From Synergistaceae bacterium UBA5827 (GTDB lineage Bacteria; Synergistota; Synergistia; Synergistales; 79-D21), in contig DJHE01000013.1 in NCBI GenBank assembly GCA_002432945.1, positions 1 to 26,077 on the forward strand: DNA of 26,077 bases, read 5' to 3'. The first letter of the stretch is position 1. The number at the start of each line of letters is the position of its first letter. The notes under the pieces are model-generated. The model was not told where the DNA came from, did no database searches, and worked only from the letters and a program-made list of their open reading frames with translations. Positions 8,134 through 15,234 of the stretch are shown here, piece after piece. A program made the position numbers and the translations under genes.

Positions 8134-8866
8134 CGGGTTCTCTCCCCCTTTCAATCCGGATACCGAAAGCCTCTGCCCAATCCTTGCATGCAGGATCAGG
8201 ATCCCGGATCAACGCCCTGCAGGGTGTTCCTTCCACCCCCCGTGTTTTAAGGGGGAAAGCATGAAGGAAGGCAATCCTGTTCCTCACAGCGCAAAGATTC
8301 ACGAGTCCTTCTAGTAGAAGTATTTCCTTCAGGCAAAAGAACAAGTTGACTTCAAAGTTTTGCGACTTCCTCGATTCCAGGCCGACCGAATCGATTCCAA
8401 CCAGGCGAAAAGAGGTCTCGTCAGCCAGGAAAGTTGCCGCACCGGGTGAAAGTCCCGGGCGTCTTTCAGGGTCAAGGACTCCGTTTGCCAGGACTTCGTC
8501 CATGTGCCCGGTGCGAAGGATAAGTATGGGCAAAGCCCTTTCTTCAGCACGGATCAGGGCCTTCAGGTCTTCCTCCGTCGTGTCGGTTCCCCGCTTTTCG
8601 AGATCGATGATGAGGCAGGGTCCTTCGAAAGTCTCGATAGGAAATAGGTCGATCGTCTTCCCATGCTCAAGGAAATAATGCGGTCCCTGGATGTGGGTCC
8701 CGGATTGGGTGCAAAACGAAAGATCGTAAACGAACTCCCGGTTATTCCCGGGAACGCGGTTGTGCGGCCCGTTTCTTGATAAGGCCGGGTTGCCGGGAAA
8801 GACAAAATCTTCCAGGCACTGGGAAACGTCGACCAGGCGGGAAAGGGGTGCCGGGCTCAGGACCAT
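8105..8866 (-). CDS. cyclase-family (kynurenine-formamidase-like) hydrolase, atypical metal motif
   Basis: A 253-residue protein of the cyclase/KynB-like metal hydrolase family. Family features are the start LVDVSQCLEDFVFPGNP, the core SGTHIQGPHYF, then ILRTGH, GLSPGAATFLADE, VGIDSVGLE and a C-terminal FLHAFPLKTRGVEGTPCRA. The usual metal-binding motif is HxGTHxDxPxH. Here the first His is Gln, the Asp is Gln, and the last His follows directly after Pro (Q-S-G-T-H-I-Q-G-P-H). Metal binding and activity are therefore uncertain, and I do not assign a substrate. The ATG at 8866 overlaps the end of the upstream gene by 10 bases. It probably forms an operon with that gene and sixA. Confidence 0.82.
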   Translation of the reverse strand: MVLSPAPLSRLVDVSQCLEDFVFPGNPALSRNGPHNRVPGNNREFVYDLSFCTQSGTHIQGPHYFLEHGKTIDLFPIETFEGPCLIIDLEKRGTDTTEEDLKALIRAEERALPILILRTGHMDEVLANGVLDPERRPGLSPGAATFLADETSFRLVGIDSVGLESRKSQNFEVNLFFCLKEILLLEGLVNLCAVRNRIAFLHAFPLKTRGVEGTPCRALIRDPDPACKDWAEAFGIRIERGREPDDPFPRTPR

Positions 8867-9453
8867 TTCAGCTTGTTGTGTTCCTGGACGAAGGCTTCGA
8901 CCTTTTGGTACTCCTCGTGCTCCCGCTCGATTTCTCGCCGCCGGTCATCCAGTTTGCGCTCAATGGTTTCCATCAAGCGCTCGTTGAACTCCTTTGCATC
9001 GTGGTTGACCAGGTCCGTGTAGAAAGCAAGAGATTCCACCTCGCGCCGGACCCTGTCCGAGGCATTGTCAATGGGGATGGACAGGACGACGTTGCCGTCA
9101 GCCAGGTCTCCGGTCGGGGCAGGCCCATTCGTACGTGTGGGGATGTAGTCGAAAAGGGATTCGGGGCCGATGTAGGGGATCGAAATAATCACGTGGCTCT
9201 TGTAGATCGGGACGGGACGGCCGTTTTTCTCTACACGTCCAATCTCGAGTTTTTTCAGTTCGGAAAGCTTCATTCTTTTCAGGTCCAGGTCGATATGCCC
9301 GATGCTGTACCGGCGGTAGAAGGATTCAATGCTTTTCTGCCTGCCGATTTCGACGACATCGGGGAGGTCCAGCCTTTTCACGTCCTCTTCGATTTCACTG
9401 AAAATCATGGAAAAGCGCTCTTCAATCTTCCTCTCGGAAAAAAACGTTTTCAT
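8857..9453 (-). CDS. conserved-looking protein of unknown function, 198 aa
   Basis: I do not recognise this protein with confidence. It is a soluble, charged protein without signal peptide or membrane segment. A helical N-terminal part (ERKIEERFSMIFSEIEEDVKRL) is followed by a probable beta region around IYKSHVIISIPYIGPESLFDYIP. The C-terminal third is strongly charged and probably helical or coiled coil (NERLMETIERKLDDRRREIE). The order 'IPF.G...LF.Y.P' then 'ND...FN..L' resembles a family of uncharacterised bacterial proteins I recall only loosely. The frame is open further upstream through the selC tRNA. The ATG at 9453, with GAGGGG just ahead, is the sensible start. The next two genes (cyclase-family, sixA) are coupled to it by overlap. 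Confidence 0.8.
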   Translation of the reverse strand: MKTFFSERKIEERFSMIFSEIEEDVKRLDLPDVVEIGRQKSIESFYRRYSIGHIDLDLKRMKLSELKKLEIGRVEKNGRPVPIYKSHVIISIPYIGPESLFDYIPTRTNGPAPTGDLADGNVVLSIPIDNASDRVRREVESLAFYTDLVNHDAKEFNERLMETIERKLDDRRREIEREHEEYQKVEAFVQEHNKLKWS

Positions 9454-9491
9454 GCATTTTCCCCTCTTCCGTAAGCGTCCTCGTCCCTTCA

Positions 9492-9500
9492 AGATTAGCA
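9492..9500 (-). promoter_or_regulatory. possible extended -10 promoter for the unknown gene-cyclase-sixA operon
   Basis: On the minus strand TG-C-TAATCT lies between the probable selC terminator and the ATG at 9453. A TTGTCC lies 20 bases further upstream, longer than ideal. The position is sensible, but the sequence match is modest. Confidence 0.3.
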
Positions 9501-9524
9501 CAAGGAGCTCCGGATGGGGACAAC

Positions 9525-9556
9525 AAAAACGCAGTCCCTGGATGGAAGGGGCTGCG
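9525..9556 (-). terminator. probable intrinsic terminator after selC
   Basis: On the minus strand CGCAG-CCC pairs with GGG-A-CTGCG (9549-9556 with 9530-9538, one bulged base). Five T, a G and further T follow. It lies 13 bases after the encoded CCA of selC. It is weaker than the other terminators of the window. Confidence 0.55.
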
Positions 9557-9569
9557 CAGGTTATTTTTG

Positions 9570-9667
9570 TGGCGGAGGCGTGTGGGAATCGAACCCACCG
9601 AGGCGGCCGCAGAGCCACCCCCGCCGGGTTTGAAGCCCGGGGTCATCACCAGACAGCACTCGCCTCC
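9570..9667 (-). tRNA. selC: tRNA-Sec (anticodon UCA)
   Basis: Selenocysteine tRNA that reads UGA in selenoprotein mRNAs with SelB. On the minus strand the 5' end GGAGGCG pairs with CGCCTCC before G-CCA, and CCA is encoded. The anticodon arm is CCGGG-CTTCAAA-CCCGG with anticodon TCA at 9631-9633. A long variable arm of about 8 bp (GGGTGGC with GCCGCCTC) and the T arm GTGGG-TTCGATT-CCCAC complete the molecule. At 98 bases with a long variable arm, this is the Sec type and not a suppressor tRNA. By my reading the eighth acceptor pair is A-A and the D stem has one C-A mismatch. It starts 12 bases after the sigma-factor stop codon, so it is probably cut from that transcript. No sel protein gene lies in the window. 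Confidence 0.93.
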
Positions 9668-9679
9668 GTGACTGCTAGC

Positions 9680-10243
9680 CTATTGTAGGGAATGGCCCGG
9701 TTCCTGTCCAGACGATTGGGCGTTTCCGGTATTGAAGGGGTTTTCACGGAGGAAACGAGCCTTGCCCCTGATGCGGGTCAACGCGTTTTCGACCTTTTTC
9801 GGTGCCCAGTCAAGCAACTCGGCGGCCCCGCTGCTGGAACCCGTGTAAAGGTAAGCTTCCATGCAGATCAGTTCGAAGGGGCTAAGGAGGCTGAAAAGGG
9901 AGTTTCTTGCCAAGCCCAGGTCGATTTCCTCATCCGGCCGGGTTTCAAAGGCGAGGCCTTCCATCTCGTCATCTGTCAGGGATAAGGACGGACGCAGGCG
10001 GCGGAGGTAGGAAATCATACGGTTCCTGGCGCACCGACGGGCGAAAGCGGCAAAGGGGCCCCTATCGGGATCGTAGGAAGAATACGCCAGTATCAGGCTG
10101 AGAAAGCCCTCCTGGACCAGGTCTTCCCGGAGATCCGGGTCCGAGGGTGCAAGGGCCCGGGCGATCCTCCGGATAAGGGGGGTCATTTCGACAAGGATAT
10201 TTTCTTCGAGCCCTTCCCGCCGGGTTTTCTCTCCTCTTTCCAA
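9680..10243 (-). CDS. small RNA polymerase sigma factor, sigma-70 family (SigH-like)
   Basis: Alternative sigma factor of 187 residues. Region 2 is at about 20-85: DLVQEGFLSLILAY (core binding) then YDPDRGPFAAFARR and NRMISYLRR (-10 recognition and melting). A region 4 helix-turn-helix follows at 118-165 (LSPFELICMEAYL ... AAELLDWAPKKVENALTRIRGK). Region 1.1 and a full region 3 are absent. The order resembles SigH/Spo0H more than ECF factors. The listed start is a TTG one base after the deoA stop, without a clear ribosome site, so translation may depend on deoA. ATG at 10186 is an alternative, 19 residues shorter. No anti-sigma gene is adjacent. Target promoters are unknown. Confidence 0.85.
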   Translation of the reverse strand: MERGEKTRREGLEENILVEMTPLIRRIARALAPSDPDLREDLVQEGFLSLILAYSSYDPDRGPFAAFARRCARNRMISYLRRLRPSLSLTDDEMEGLAFETRPDEEIDLGLARNSLFSLLSPFELICMEAYLYTGSSSGAAELLDWAPKKVENALTRIRGKARFLRENPFNTGNAQSSGQEPGHSLQ

Positions 10244-10244
10244 G

Positions 10245-11549
10245 TTAATCGATGACCTCTATGACAATGGATGGTGAAGTCGCTTCCCGTGAAACGGTGA
10301 AGGCTTCCTCGAGGAGGCGCAGGGCGGTTTCCGTCCCGGCTCCCCTGCGGTGGTAAACGGTGAATACGGGATCCCCCGGGTTAATCTCATCTCCGGTCTT
10401 CGCCATGACCTCGATGGCGACACCGTGGTCGATTGCGTCTTCCTTGCGCTGCCGGCCTCCACCAAGATGACGGAGTGCGGTCCCGACCGTGTTCGTTTCA
10501 AAGGAAGATATTTTCCCAGCGGACTTTGACCGGATGACAGTTTGTTCGGGGGAAAGGGGCAGCATGTCTTCCGGAAAATCGATGCAGCCGGGCTCAGCCC
10601 CCTGGGCTTCGAGAAGGAGCCGGAAGCGTTCAAGGGCGGTTCCGCTCTTAAGGGCCTCGGCACAAAGTTTTTCCCCTTCAATCGGGTTGGAAACCCCACC
10701 TGCAAGGAAAATCATGGCGCCACCCAAAGCGGTGCATAGGGAAGTCGTATCCTTAGGCCCGGAGTTCTTGAGGACAGAGATGGCCTCCCGAACTTCGGCG
10801 GCGTTGCCGACCCACCGTCCAAGCGGCTGGTCCATTCCCGAGATCAACGCCATACTCTTTCGGCCGAGGGAACCGGAAAGGTTTACAAGCTGGCGGGCAA
10901 GCGCACGAGATTCATCGAGGGTCTGCATGAAGGCCCCGCTGCCGGTCTTGACGTCGAATACAAACGAGCGGCTGCCTCCTGCGAGCTTCTTGCTCAGGAT
11001 GCTGCTGGCGATCAGGGGAATGGACGGAATCGTCCCCGTAACATCACGAAGTTCATAGAAGCGTTTTTCAGCCGGGGCCAGGTCCCCGGAATGCCCGCTG
11101 ATGGCACAGCCGATACGCTCGACCTGGCTAACGAATTCGTCCATGGAGAGGTGGGCCTTGAAGCCGGCGATGCTTTCAAGCTTGTCCACCGTACCCCCTG
11201 TAAAGCCGAGTCCTCTTCCGCTGAGCTTTGCTACCCGGGCCCCGCAAGCTGCCACGAGGGGAACCAGGACAAGGCTGGTCTTGTCGCCTACCCCGCCAGT
11301 GCTGTGTTTATCCACGCAAGCCAAACCCTGCGGAAAGTTCACCATCCTGCCCGAGGAAGCCAGGGCGAGAGTGAAAGCCTCGAGTTCCTTTTCGCTGAGC
11401 CCCCGCAAAAATGCGGCCATGAGCCACGCTGATGCCTGGTAGTCGGGAATCGTACCCTGTTGGAAGGCCTTTACAAAATCCCCCAGCTGTTCCGGGGTGT
11501 GTTCTTTGCCGTCCCTCTTGTTTTCGATGAACCTGACCGGGTCAAGCAT
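10245..11549 (-). CDS. deoA: pyrimidine-nucleoside (thymidine) phosphorylase
   Basis: Cleaves thymidine, deoxyuridine and perhaps uridine with phosphate to base and (deoxy)ribose-1-phosphate, in cytoplasmic nucleoside salvage. The 434 residues fit the family exactly. KHSTGGVGDK (81-90) is the phosphate and catalytic loop, and GRGLGFTGGTVDKLES (111-126) is the second signature; the C-terminal alpha/beta domain follows. The sequence does not settle whether it is the thymidine-specific or broader (Pdp) type. The ATG at 11549 has GGAGG six bases ahead and overlaps the end of punA by 8 bases. A longer open frame upstream (to 11594) lacks family similarity. Together with punA it forms a purine plus pyrimidine nucleoside phosphorylase pair. 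Confidence 0.95.
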   Translation of the reverse strand: MLDPVRFIENKRDGKEHTPEQLGDFVKAFQQGTIPDYQASAWLMAAFLRGLSEKELEAFTLALASSGRMVNFPQGLACVDKHSTGGVGDKTSLVLVPLVAACGARVAKLSGRGLGFTGGTVDKLESIAGFKAHLSMDEFVSQVERIGCAISGHSGDLAPAEKRFYELRDVTGTIPSIPLIASSILSKKLAGGSRSFVFDVKTGSGAFMQTLDESRALARQLVNLSGSLGRKSMALISGMDQPLGRWVGNAAEVREAISVLKNSGPKDTTSLCTALGGAMIFLAGGVSNPIEGEKLCAEALKSGTALERFRLLLEAQGAEPGCIDFPEDMLPLSPEQTVIRSKSAGKISSFETNTVGTALRHLGGGRQRKEDAIDHGVAIEVMAKTGDEINPGDPVFTVYHRRGAGTETALRLLEEAFTVSREATSPSIVIEVID

Positions 11550-12381
11550 GAGGTTCCTCCAGCTTTTTGACCAGCCCTTCGACCAGGCGGACAAGGGAAA
11601 CCGATGCCTTCTCCATTTCCAGCAGGACTTCCTGGTGGGTCAACACCTGGCCTGTCATTCCCGCCGCTGCGTTTGCGACACAGGAGATGGCGCAGGTTCG
11701 CATCCCCATGTGGCGAGCGACGATGACTTCCGGGACCGTGGACATGCCCACCAGATCGGCACCAAGGACCCGTGCCATGCGAATCTCCGCGGGGGTTTCG
11801 AAGGACGGACCCGTAAAGGCCACGTAGGTTCCCCTCTTGAGCAGGATACCTTTCTCGCTGGCGGACTCCTCCGCAAGGAGCTGAAGTTCCGGATCGTAAG
11901 CGTGTAGCATGTCCGGGAAGCGTGGTCCCCATTCATCGACATTTGGGCCCATCAGGGGATTGGTGCCCAGAAGGTTGATGTGGTCCTGGATGAGGACGAG
12001 GTCGCCTGAGCGGAGCCCGTGGTGAATGCCTCCGGAGGCGTTTGTCGGAATGTAGAAGGGAATCCCCCAGGTCCCGAATACACGGGTTGAAAAAGTCACT
12101 TCGTCCATCGAGAACCCCTCGTAATAATGGACCCTACCCTGCTGTACGACGACGGGGCGTCCCTCGAGCTTGCCGAATACGAGTTTTGCGGCATGCCCTG
12201 GGGCTGTCGAAACCGGCCAGTAGGGTATCTCCCTGAAGGAGATGGAACGGGCTTCCTCCAAGTGGTGGGCCAGGGCTCCAAGTCCTGATCCAAGGACGAT
12301 GGCCGCAAGCGGGCGGTAAGGGATCCTTTCCTTCAGCCATGAAAGAGCTTCTCTTGTACGTTGCGGCTGGTTTGCCTCCAT
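11542..12381 (-). CDS. punA: purine-nucleoside phosphorylase
   Basis: Trimeric-type purine nucleoside phosphorylase of 279 residues; it splits (deoxy)inosine and (deoxy)guanosine with phosphate in the cytoplasm. Motifs in order are VLGSGLG (29-35), the STAPGH phosphate loop, GRVHYYEG (82-89), TNASGGI (114-120), then GPSFETPAEIR and GADLVGMSTVPEVI. The open frame extends 85 codons further upstream into xerD, but AGGGAGG just ahead of the ATG at 12381 and the family length fix the start. It begins 29 bases after the xerD stop and overlaps deoA by 8 bases. Confidence 0.95.
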   Translation of the reverse strand: MEANQPQRTREALSWLKERIPYRPLAAIVLGSGLGALAHHLEEARSISFREIPYWPVSTAPGHAAKLVFGKLEGRPVVVQQGRVHYYEGFSMDEVTFSTRVFGTWGIPFYIPTNASGGIHHGLRSGDLVLIQDHINLLGTNPLMGPNVDEWGPRFPDMLHAYDPELQLLAEESASEKGILLKRGTYVAFTGPSFETPAEIRMARVLGADLVGMSTVPEVIVARHMGMRTCAISCVANAAAGMTGQVLTHQEVLLEMEKASVSLVRLVEGLVKKLEEPHA

Positions 12382-12410
12382 GGTCGGTTCCTCCCTTTTT
12401 CGCTGCTTTC

Positions 12411-13298
12411 TCAGGCTCTCGGGTGACACCGGTCGTAGATGTCCCTGAGCTCGATATCGAAATGGGTGTAGCGCTCCGTTGTGCCTATGGAGGCATGTCC
12501 CAGGAGTTCCTGGAGCGTCCTCAAGTCCATCCCGTGCCGTAGAAGGTGGGTGGCGAAGGAGTGCCGGAGAACATGCGGATGCAGCCGGGACAGGGGAATA
12601 CCCGCCTGGTGTCCCCTCTTCTGGACGATTCGCCACACGTCTTCCCTCCGCAGGGGGTTCCCCGAGCGAGTTAGGAAGACTCCCTCCCCCTTGGGCCTGA
12701 AAGCAGGCCGGGTCTCGCAGACATAGCGCTGGAGCACCTTGCGGCTGGTGCCAACCAGGGGAACGATGCGTTCCTTGTCTCCTTTTCCCGTGACGCGGAG
12801 GATCCCGGCTGCGAAATCGGTATCGCCAAGCCTGATCCGGCAGGCTTCACTTGCCCTGAGGCCGCATCCGTAAACGGTTTCAAGGAGCGCCCTGTCCCTC
12901 TTGTCCATCGGGCTTGTACCGGAGCAGGCCTGGATGATCCTTTCGATTTCCCCTTCGCCAAGGATTTGCGGGAGCTTCCGGTCCTTGGAGGGCAGGGGGA
13001 GGCGTTCGGAACTCGCGGGGCGGAGGCCCTCTTCCTCGAGAAAGCGTTTCCAGGTCCTGAGGGTGGCGGCATGGCGCTGGAGGGTGCTCTTGCTTCTCGA
13101 AAGCGAGGCAAGATGGCGGAGATAGCGTGCCAGTCCAGCCGAATCGGGGACATCTTCCGTGAGTCCCGATGCCTGCGCGAAGGAAAACCAGCTCTTCATG
13201 TCAGCGCGGTAGGACGCCACTGTATTGGCACTGGCGCCTCTTTCGAATTCCAGGTATTCGCAGAAGGTTTTGAGGCGGATATCGGCTTCTTCGGGCAA
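12411..13298 (-). CDS. xerD: tyrosine recombinase XerD
   Basis: Site-specific tyrosine recombinase that, with XerC, resolves chromosome dimers at dif; 295 residues from the chosen start, the usual size. The core-binding N-terminal domain (FCEYLEFERGASANTVASYRADM) and catalytic domain are complete. The active-site residues are Arg148, Lys172, His242, Arg245, His268 and the nucleophile Tyr277, almost the E. coli XerD numbering. The C-terminus CHPRA is typical. The start is TTG with GGGGGGAAA ahead. The ATG at 13367 would put the NUDIX terminator inside the gene and add 23 unrelated residues. No other xer gene or integron-like context is present, so a housekeeping role is likely. Confidence 0.93.
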   Translation of the reverse strand: MPEEADIRLKTFCEYLEFERGASANTVASYRADMKSWFSFAQASGLTEDVPDSAGLARYLRHLASLSRSKSTLQRHAATLRTWKRFLEEEGLRPASSERLPLPSKDRKLPQILGEGEIERIIQACSGTSPMDKRDRALLETVYGCGLRASEACRIRLGDTDFAAGILRVTGKGDKERIVPLVGTSRKVLQRYVCETRPAFRPKGEGVFLTRSGNPLRREDVWRIVQKRGHQAGIPLSRLHPHVLRHSFATHLLRHGMDLRTLQELLGHASIGTTERYTHFDIELRDIYDRCHPRA

Positions 13299-13315
13299 TC
13301 GCTTTCCCCCCCAAG

Positions 13316-13346
13316 AAAAAAGGGCAGGCGGTTTTGCCGCCTGCCC
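13316..13346 (-). terminator. intrinsic terminator after the NUDIX gene
   Basis: On the minus strand GGGCAGGCGG (13346-13337) pairs perfectly with CCGCCTGCCC (13331-13322) around the loop CAAAA, followed by six T (13321-13316). It lies 18 bases after the NUDIX stop and only 18 bases before the probable xerD start. Confidence 0.93.
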
Positions 13347-13363
13347 AAAGTAAAGCAGAAACT

Positions 13364-13894
13364 TCATCGTTTGGCGAGATACCAGGCCAGCGCTGCAACG
13401 GTCTTTGCGTCTTCGACCCTTCCGCTTGCGAGTAAATCCGGGATATCCTCCCGTTTTACCGGAACGACGCGGATGAATTCGTCTTCGTCCGGTTCGAGCC
13501 TGGACTCGACTAGATCCGCGGCAAAAAAGAGGGTGACCTTCTCATTGCTGAACCCCGGTGATGTGAAGAAGGATCCCCACTCTTCAAGGATTCCCGCGTC
13601 GTAGCCAATCTCTTCCTGGAGTTCGCGCCTTGCCGCTTCCAGGGGAGATTCACCCGTGTTCAGGATGCCGGCCGGAATTTCAAGAATCTCCTTACGGATT
13701 GCGTCGCGGTACTGGCGAATCAGGAGCACCACGCCATCCCGCCGCACCGGCAGCATTGCCACCGCTGGGCGGTGTTCGACAATTTCGCGGAGGGCGATTC
13801 TCCCTGTGGGAAGCCGGACTTCATCCAGGCGAAGGTTCAGGATGAGCCCTTCGTAGATTTTCCTGCTTGCCTGGGTGGACCACTCCCCGTCCAT
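13364..13894 (-). CDS. nudF: NUDIX hydrolase, ADP-ribose pyrophosphatase type
   Basis: Hydrolyses ADP-ribose to AMP and ribose-5-phosphate, or related nucleoside diphosphate derivatives, with Mg2+. It has 176 residues. The Nudix box is complete: Gly76-x5-Glu82-x7-Arg90-Glu91-Leu92-x-Glu94-Glu95-x-Gly97. The N-terminal VRLPTGR and REIVEHRPAVAMLPV and the downstream FFTSPGFSNEKVTLFFA are typical of the ADP-ribose subfamily. The start lies 6 bases after the end of the oxidoreductase gamma gene, with only a weak ribosome site, so it probably is the last gene of the vor transcript. The symbol is by subfamily resemblance. Confidence 0.9.
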   Translation of the reverse strand: MDGEWSTQASRKIYEGLILNLRLDEVRLPTGRIALREIVEHRPAVAMLPVRRDGVVLLIRQYRDAIRKEILEIPAGILNTGESPLEAARRELQEEIGYDAGILEEWGSFFTSPGFSNEKVTLFFAADLVESRLEPDEDEFIRVVPVKREDIPDLLASGRVEDAKTVAALAWYLAKR

Positions 13895-13900
13895 GGTTTT

Positions 13901-14461
13901 CTACTTGCCAAGCGCTTTCCGGGCTATTTCGACTCCCCTGTCGAAGGCTGCCATGTTGATCTCCACGAGGGCGGCCTTTTTCTTGCCCATCAGCTCGGCC
14001 AGGGTTGCCTTGCAGCCTTCGACACTAACCAGGTCCGAGGCTGCAGCCAAAGCTCCGAGGGTGATCACGTTGGCTACCTTTTCGTTGCCAAGTTCCAGGG
14101 CAACCGTGTTGCAGGGAACGGGAACGACCGTAATATCCTTCCGGGGGTTCGGGTAGGTAACCAGGTCCGAGTTGTAAAGGAGGACTCCGCCGGTCATGAG
14201 GTCTTCCTCGAACTTGGCGAGAGAAGGCTGGTTCATGATAACAAGGCAATCCGGGTGAGGAATGACGGGGGATCCGATCTCCTCTTCGCTGATGGCCACG
14301 CTGCAGTTTGCCGTGCCCCCTCGCATCTCGGGGCCGTAGGAGGGAATCCAGGTGACGAACCGGCCCTCTTTCATGGCCGCATGGGCTACGATCTGTCCCA
14401 GGAGGAGGACTCCCTGGCCGCCGAAACCAGCCGCAATCAGGCCGCGCAGAAACTTTGCCAT
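13901..14461 (-). CDS. 2-oxoacid:ferredoxin oxidoreductase, gamma subunit
   Basis: Gamma subunit of a 2-oxoacid:acceptor oxidoreductase, 186 residues, which binds the CoA-side domain of the complex. The N-terminal FGGQGVLLLGQIVAHAAM is the family signature, followed by SYGPEMRGGTANCSVAIS. It works with the three preceding genes to oxidise a 2-oxoacid to acyl-CoA, CO2 and reduced ferredoxin. The ATG has AGAAGGGGGA ahead and lies 16 bases after the beta gene. The type of the alpha subunit suggests branched-chain 2-oxoacids, but a 2-oxoglutarate enzyme cannot be excluded from this subunit. Confidence 0.94.
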   Translation of the reverse strand: MAKFLRGLIAAGFGGQGVLLLGQIVAHAAMKEGRFVTWIPSYGPEMRGGTANCSVAISEEEIGSPVIPHPDCLVIMNQPSLAKFEEDLMTGGVLLYNSDLVTYPNPRKDITVVPVPCNTVALELGNEKVANVITLGALAAASDLVSVEGCKATLAELMGKKKAALVEINMAAFDRGVEIARKALGK

Positions 14462-14477
14462 TGTCTCTCTCCCCCTT

Positions 14478-15221
14478 CTATGCGGGCGTCTTGAACTCGC
14501 CCAGCGGGAATTCGGGCATCATGTGCTCTTCGAGCCAGTTCGTCGCGTCCACGGGCCGCAGTCCCCAGTTTGTTGGGCAAGTGGAAAGGATCTCGACGAA
14601 AGAGAATCCCTTCCCGTCGATCTGGGTCTGGAAAGCCTTCCGCAGGGCTTCTTTTGCCTTAAGGGTGTACTTCGGCTTCGCGACGCTCACGCGGGCGATG
14701 TAGGCCGGAGCCTGGAGCGTTGAAAGCATCTCGCACATGCGTATCGGGTACCCTGCGAGTTTCGGGTCGCGTCCGAGAGGGCAGGTCGTGGCTTTTTGGC
14801 CGACCAGCGTCGTGGGGGCCATCTGTCCTCCCGTCATTCCGTAAATGGCGTTGTTGAGGAAGACCACGGTAATGTGCTCTCCGCGGTTTGCTGCATGGAC
14901 GATCTCGGCCATCCCGATGGAGGCCAGGTCGCCGTCCCCCTGGTAGGAGAACACGATACTGTCGGGGAGAAGGCGCTTGCAGGCGGAAGCCACGGCGGGA
15001 GCACGGCCGTGCGCTGCTTCGTAGGCGTCGACATTGATGTAGTTGTAAAGGAAGACGGCGCAGCCGACGGGTGCCACGGCGACGGTCTTTTCCTGGATGC
15101 CCAGTTCGTCTATGATTTCCGCCACGAGACGATGGGCCACCCCGTGGGTGCAGCCGGGGCAGTAATGCGTCGTGACGTCCACCATGGATTTCGGTTTTTC
15201 GAAAATCTTCGTCTCTTTCAT
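14478..15221 (-). CDS. 2-oxoacid:ferredoxin oxidoreductase, beta (TPP-binding) subunit
   Basis: Thiamine-pyrophosphate-binding subunit of 247 residues. The N-terminal HYCPGCTHG (Cys21, Cys24) is characteristic of this subunit class. The TPP/Mg motif is GDGDLASIG (95-103) followed by FLNNAIYGMTGGQ (121-133). It takes part in decarboxylating the 2-oxoacid on TPP and passing electrons to the ferredoxin subunit. GGGGGG lies ahead of the ATG, 13 bases after the alpha gene. The cysteines that would bind a subunit-internal cluster in pyruvate enzymes are only partly present, in line with the Vor/Kor class. Confidence 0.95.
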   Translation of the reverse strand: MKETKIFEKPKSMVDVTTHYCPGCTHGVAHRLVAEIIDELGIQEKTVAVAPVGCAVFLYNYINVDAYEAAHGRAPAVASACKRLLPDSIVFSYQGDGDLASIGMAEIVHAANRGEHITVVFLNNAIYGMTGGQMAPTTLVGQKATTCPLGRDPKLAGYPIRMCEMLSTLQAPAYIARVSVAKPKYTLKAKEALRKAFQTQIDGKGFSFVEILSTCPTNWGLRPVDATNWLEEHMMPEFPLGEFKTPA

Positions 15222-15234
15222 GGGTCGGTCCCCC

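Noticed and set aside
8776..9474. 232-codon + strand frame opposite the unknown gene and cyclase-family gene
   Set aside because: The minus-strand frames have good ribosome sites, overlapping start/stop codons and, for the cyclase, family motifs. The + frame has none of these.
9454..9618. N-terminal extension of the unknown gene through selC
   Set aside because: The extension would translate most of the tRNA-Sec gene and its terminator. The ATG at 9453 has a GAGGGG site.
13299..13367. Longer XerD starting at ATG 13367
   Set aside because: It would place a perfect intrinsic terminator inside the gene. The TTG at 13298 gives the usual 295-residue length.
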